Below, in pieces: positions 49,595 to 50,848 of a stretch of DNA of 50,848 bases. Below the pieces are notes generated by a model that saw nothing but the letters and a program-made list of their open reading frames with translations, was not told the origin of the DNA and did not search any database. The stretch's first letter is position 1; each line of letters begins with the position of its first letter. The translations under genes were made by a program, and so were the position numbers. The DNA lies in contig CACZPS010000156.1 in the NCBI GenBank assembly GCA_902783125.1, forward strand, positions 1 to 50,848, given 5' to 3'. This DNA is from an uncultured bacterium. Its GTDB lineage: Bacteria > Cyanobacteriota > Vampirovibrionia > Gastranaerophilales > Gastranaerophilaceae.

Positions 49595-50848
49595 ATGACT
49601 GTAAAACCTACCAAACCAACAAAAGAAACTAAAAAAGGTTATTTTTATAGTTATGAAGGCGATGATAGTGTTAATTTAAGTGACATTGAATTAAAGAAGA
49701 AAAAACCGCTAAATGTAACATTAAATAATACATCCGGCTCATATAGATATTTTGACTCTTCATATAATTATGATGAAACTATTACTGTTGCAAGCGGTCA
49801 TTACACAATGTCTTTAGATGGGTGTAATTCAAATAAAACAGTTAAATTAGGTAATACTGAAGGGAACAATGTTCATATTAAAAATTTAGGGAAAAACAAA
49901 ATTACTGCAGGCGATGGCGGAAATGATTTTTATGTTTCATCTCAGTACTCAGATAATACTATTACGGCAGGTAAAGGAAAAGATTATTATGTATTATCAA
50001 GTGGTAAAACCAAAATAACGGATAAAGGCGGAAAGAGTACATATACCATAAATGGCGGCAGAAACACAATAACAGAAAAAGGCGGAATAAATACATATAC
50101 AATAAGAGGCGGAATAAATAAAATAACAGATACAAGCAGTGACGAAAGTACATTTACTTTTTATCTTGTAGGAGAATCAGAAGGCGGTTCTGAAGGCGGA
50201 ATAACAACAATAAAATCAGGTGCAGGGGTTGAGAAATTATATATTCATAATGATTTTATCCCTGATTCAAATGAACTGATTATAAACGCAGATTTAGGTG
50301 CAGGTAATGATATTGTTGAGGTTGATTTTAAGGAAGGCGCAACCTATAAACAAAATGCATCTGTTTTAGACGTTAAAACAGGAAAAGGTGAAGATACAGT
50401 ATATATCTATGCTGGCAAAAAAAATACAGTTGATACGGGGAAAGATAACGACACAGTCCGTATCTATGGCGGGAAAACAAACTTTGTTTCAACAGGTGAC
50501 GGTGAAGATGATATATCAGTATCTAATGATAACGAGATTACTACAATTTCAACAATAAAAGCAGGAAAAGGCGCTGATGAGATAAATACACACGTTGGTA
50601 CAAATATAATTTATGGTGAAAGCGGAGTTGATAAAATTACTTTATGGGGCGGTACGAATACTGTTTATGGCGGAGGCGATGAAATAACAACAAAATACGG
50701 TAGTAGTAATACAATATACGCATCAGCCGATAACATTAATTTAAGTGGCGGAACAAGTACCATTTATGTTAAAAAAGGTAAGAATGAGATATACGCAAAT
50801 GGCGGTACTAATGAAATCCATTTAGCAAAAGGGAAAAACACGATTGTT
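49595..50848 (+). CDS. RTX/hemolysin-like repeat protein, cut by the right edge
   Basis: A frame of 418 codons continues past the window. GGAG lies 8 nt before the ATG. After a short Lys/Thr-rich start (MTVKPTKPTKETKKG) the protein is a chain of short Gly/Asn/Asp/Thr-rich beta turns: NKITAGDGGNDFYV, NTITAGKGKDYYVL, KITDKGGKSTYTINGGRNTI, DTVYIYAGKKNTVDTGKDND and later GGTNTVYGGGDEI. This resembles the RTX beta-roll (GGxGxDxxx) and related parallel beta-helices, although many units have N-T-I in place of the full GGxGND, so only part may bind calcium. RTX proteins are usually secreted by type I systems with a C-terminal signal, which would be outside the window. No secretion genes are seen nearby. 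Confidence 0.75.
   Translation, partial: MTVKPTKPTKETKKGYFYSYEGDDSVNLSDIELKKKKPLNVTLNNTSGSYRYFDSSYNYDETITVASGHYTMSLDGCNSNKTVKLGNTEGNNVHIKNLGKNKITAGDGGNDFYVSSQYSDNTITAGKGKDYYVLSSGKTKITDKGGKSTYTINGGRNTITEKGGINTYTIRGGINKITDTSSDESTFTFYLVGESEGGSEGGITTIKSGAGVEKLYIHNDFIPDSNELIINADLGAGNDIVEVDFKEGATYKQNASVLDVKTGKGEDTVYIYAGKKNTVDTGKDNDTVRIYGGKTNFVSTGDGEDDISVSNDNEITTISTIKAGKGADEINTHVGTNIIYGESGVDKITLWGGTNTVYGGGDEITTKYGSSNTIYASADNINLSGGTSTIYVKKGKNEIYANGGTNEIHLAKGKNTIV

Overview
The window is an AT-rich bacterial chromosome segment (my estimate is about one third G+C) with dense coding on both strands. I see no rRNA, tRNA, CRISPR array, complete insertion sequence or intact prophage. The gene set points to a Gram-negative cell: a heptosyltransferase-type GT9 enzyme, a signal-peptide-bearing outer-membrane porin, and MinC/D/E. 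MinE, the ClpC-type N-domains and the OmpR-type regulator look cyanobacterial in flavour. Together with the low G+C and the Asn-rich 'SFKG/NFKG' leaders on lineage-type hypothetical proteins, this suggests a non-photosynthetic relative of Cyanobacteria (Vampirovibrionia/Melainabacteria, most likely a gut Gastranaerophilales). That assignment is inference from gene content, not from a marker-gene comparison.

Layout. 1-4.5 kb (minus): ribosomal protein S1 and ispH as an overlapping pair, then a UbiA/DPPR-synthase-like prenyltransferase with a GT-C-like membrane protein. 4.5-9 kb (plus): an XRE regulator with its own palindromes, an AT-rich gap, and two tandem membrane-associated paralogues. 9-15 kb (minus): CCA-adding enzyme, a small protein, a porin, and the minC-minD-minE operon, whose MinE carries a long acidic repeat tail. 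15-24 kb: an exported protein, a DUF1292-Clp_N-tilS run, tlyA, a double M16 protease, a POT transporter and a GT8 glycosyltransferase. 24-29 kb: a beta-rich protein, repeat debris, a compact divergent HTH/small-protein switch, and an EF-hand plus calpain-like protease. 29-36 kb: acetyltransferase, TPR protein, prephenate dehydratase, several lineage-type hypotheticals, a MITE-like non-coding element, GT9, and a lytic transglycosylase. 37-42.3 kb (minus): three large tandem paralogues in which I see a divergent kinase-like C-terminal domain. 42.4-50.8 kb (plus): U32 protein, YqeG phosphatase, panD, a two-component system, a tadA interrupted by an in-frame stop, a TIGR02757 protein, a tiny transcription unit, and a repeat-rich RTX-like protein that runs off the right edge.

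Three signals cut across the window. First, about eleven transcription units have a TATAAT-like box 6-9 nt before the start codon and no Shine-Dalgarno, which predicts leaderless mRNAs, while other genes carry strong AGGAG sites. Second, the octamer GGGGTAAA and tandem arrays of it occur 17 times, between genes and in frame inside genes (notably tilS). Third, several short repeats and inverted repeats recur at distant intergenic sites.

The most unusual candidates are the three-gene kinase-like array, the calpain-like protein, the acidic MinE tail, and the broken tadA.
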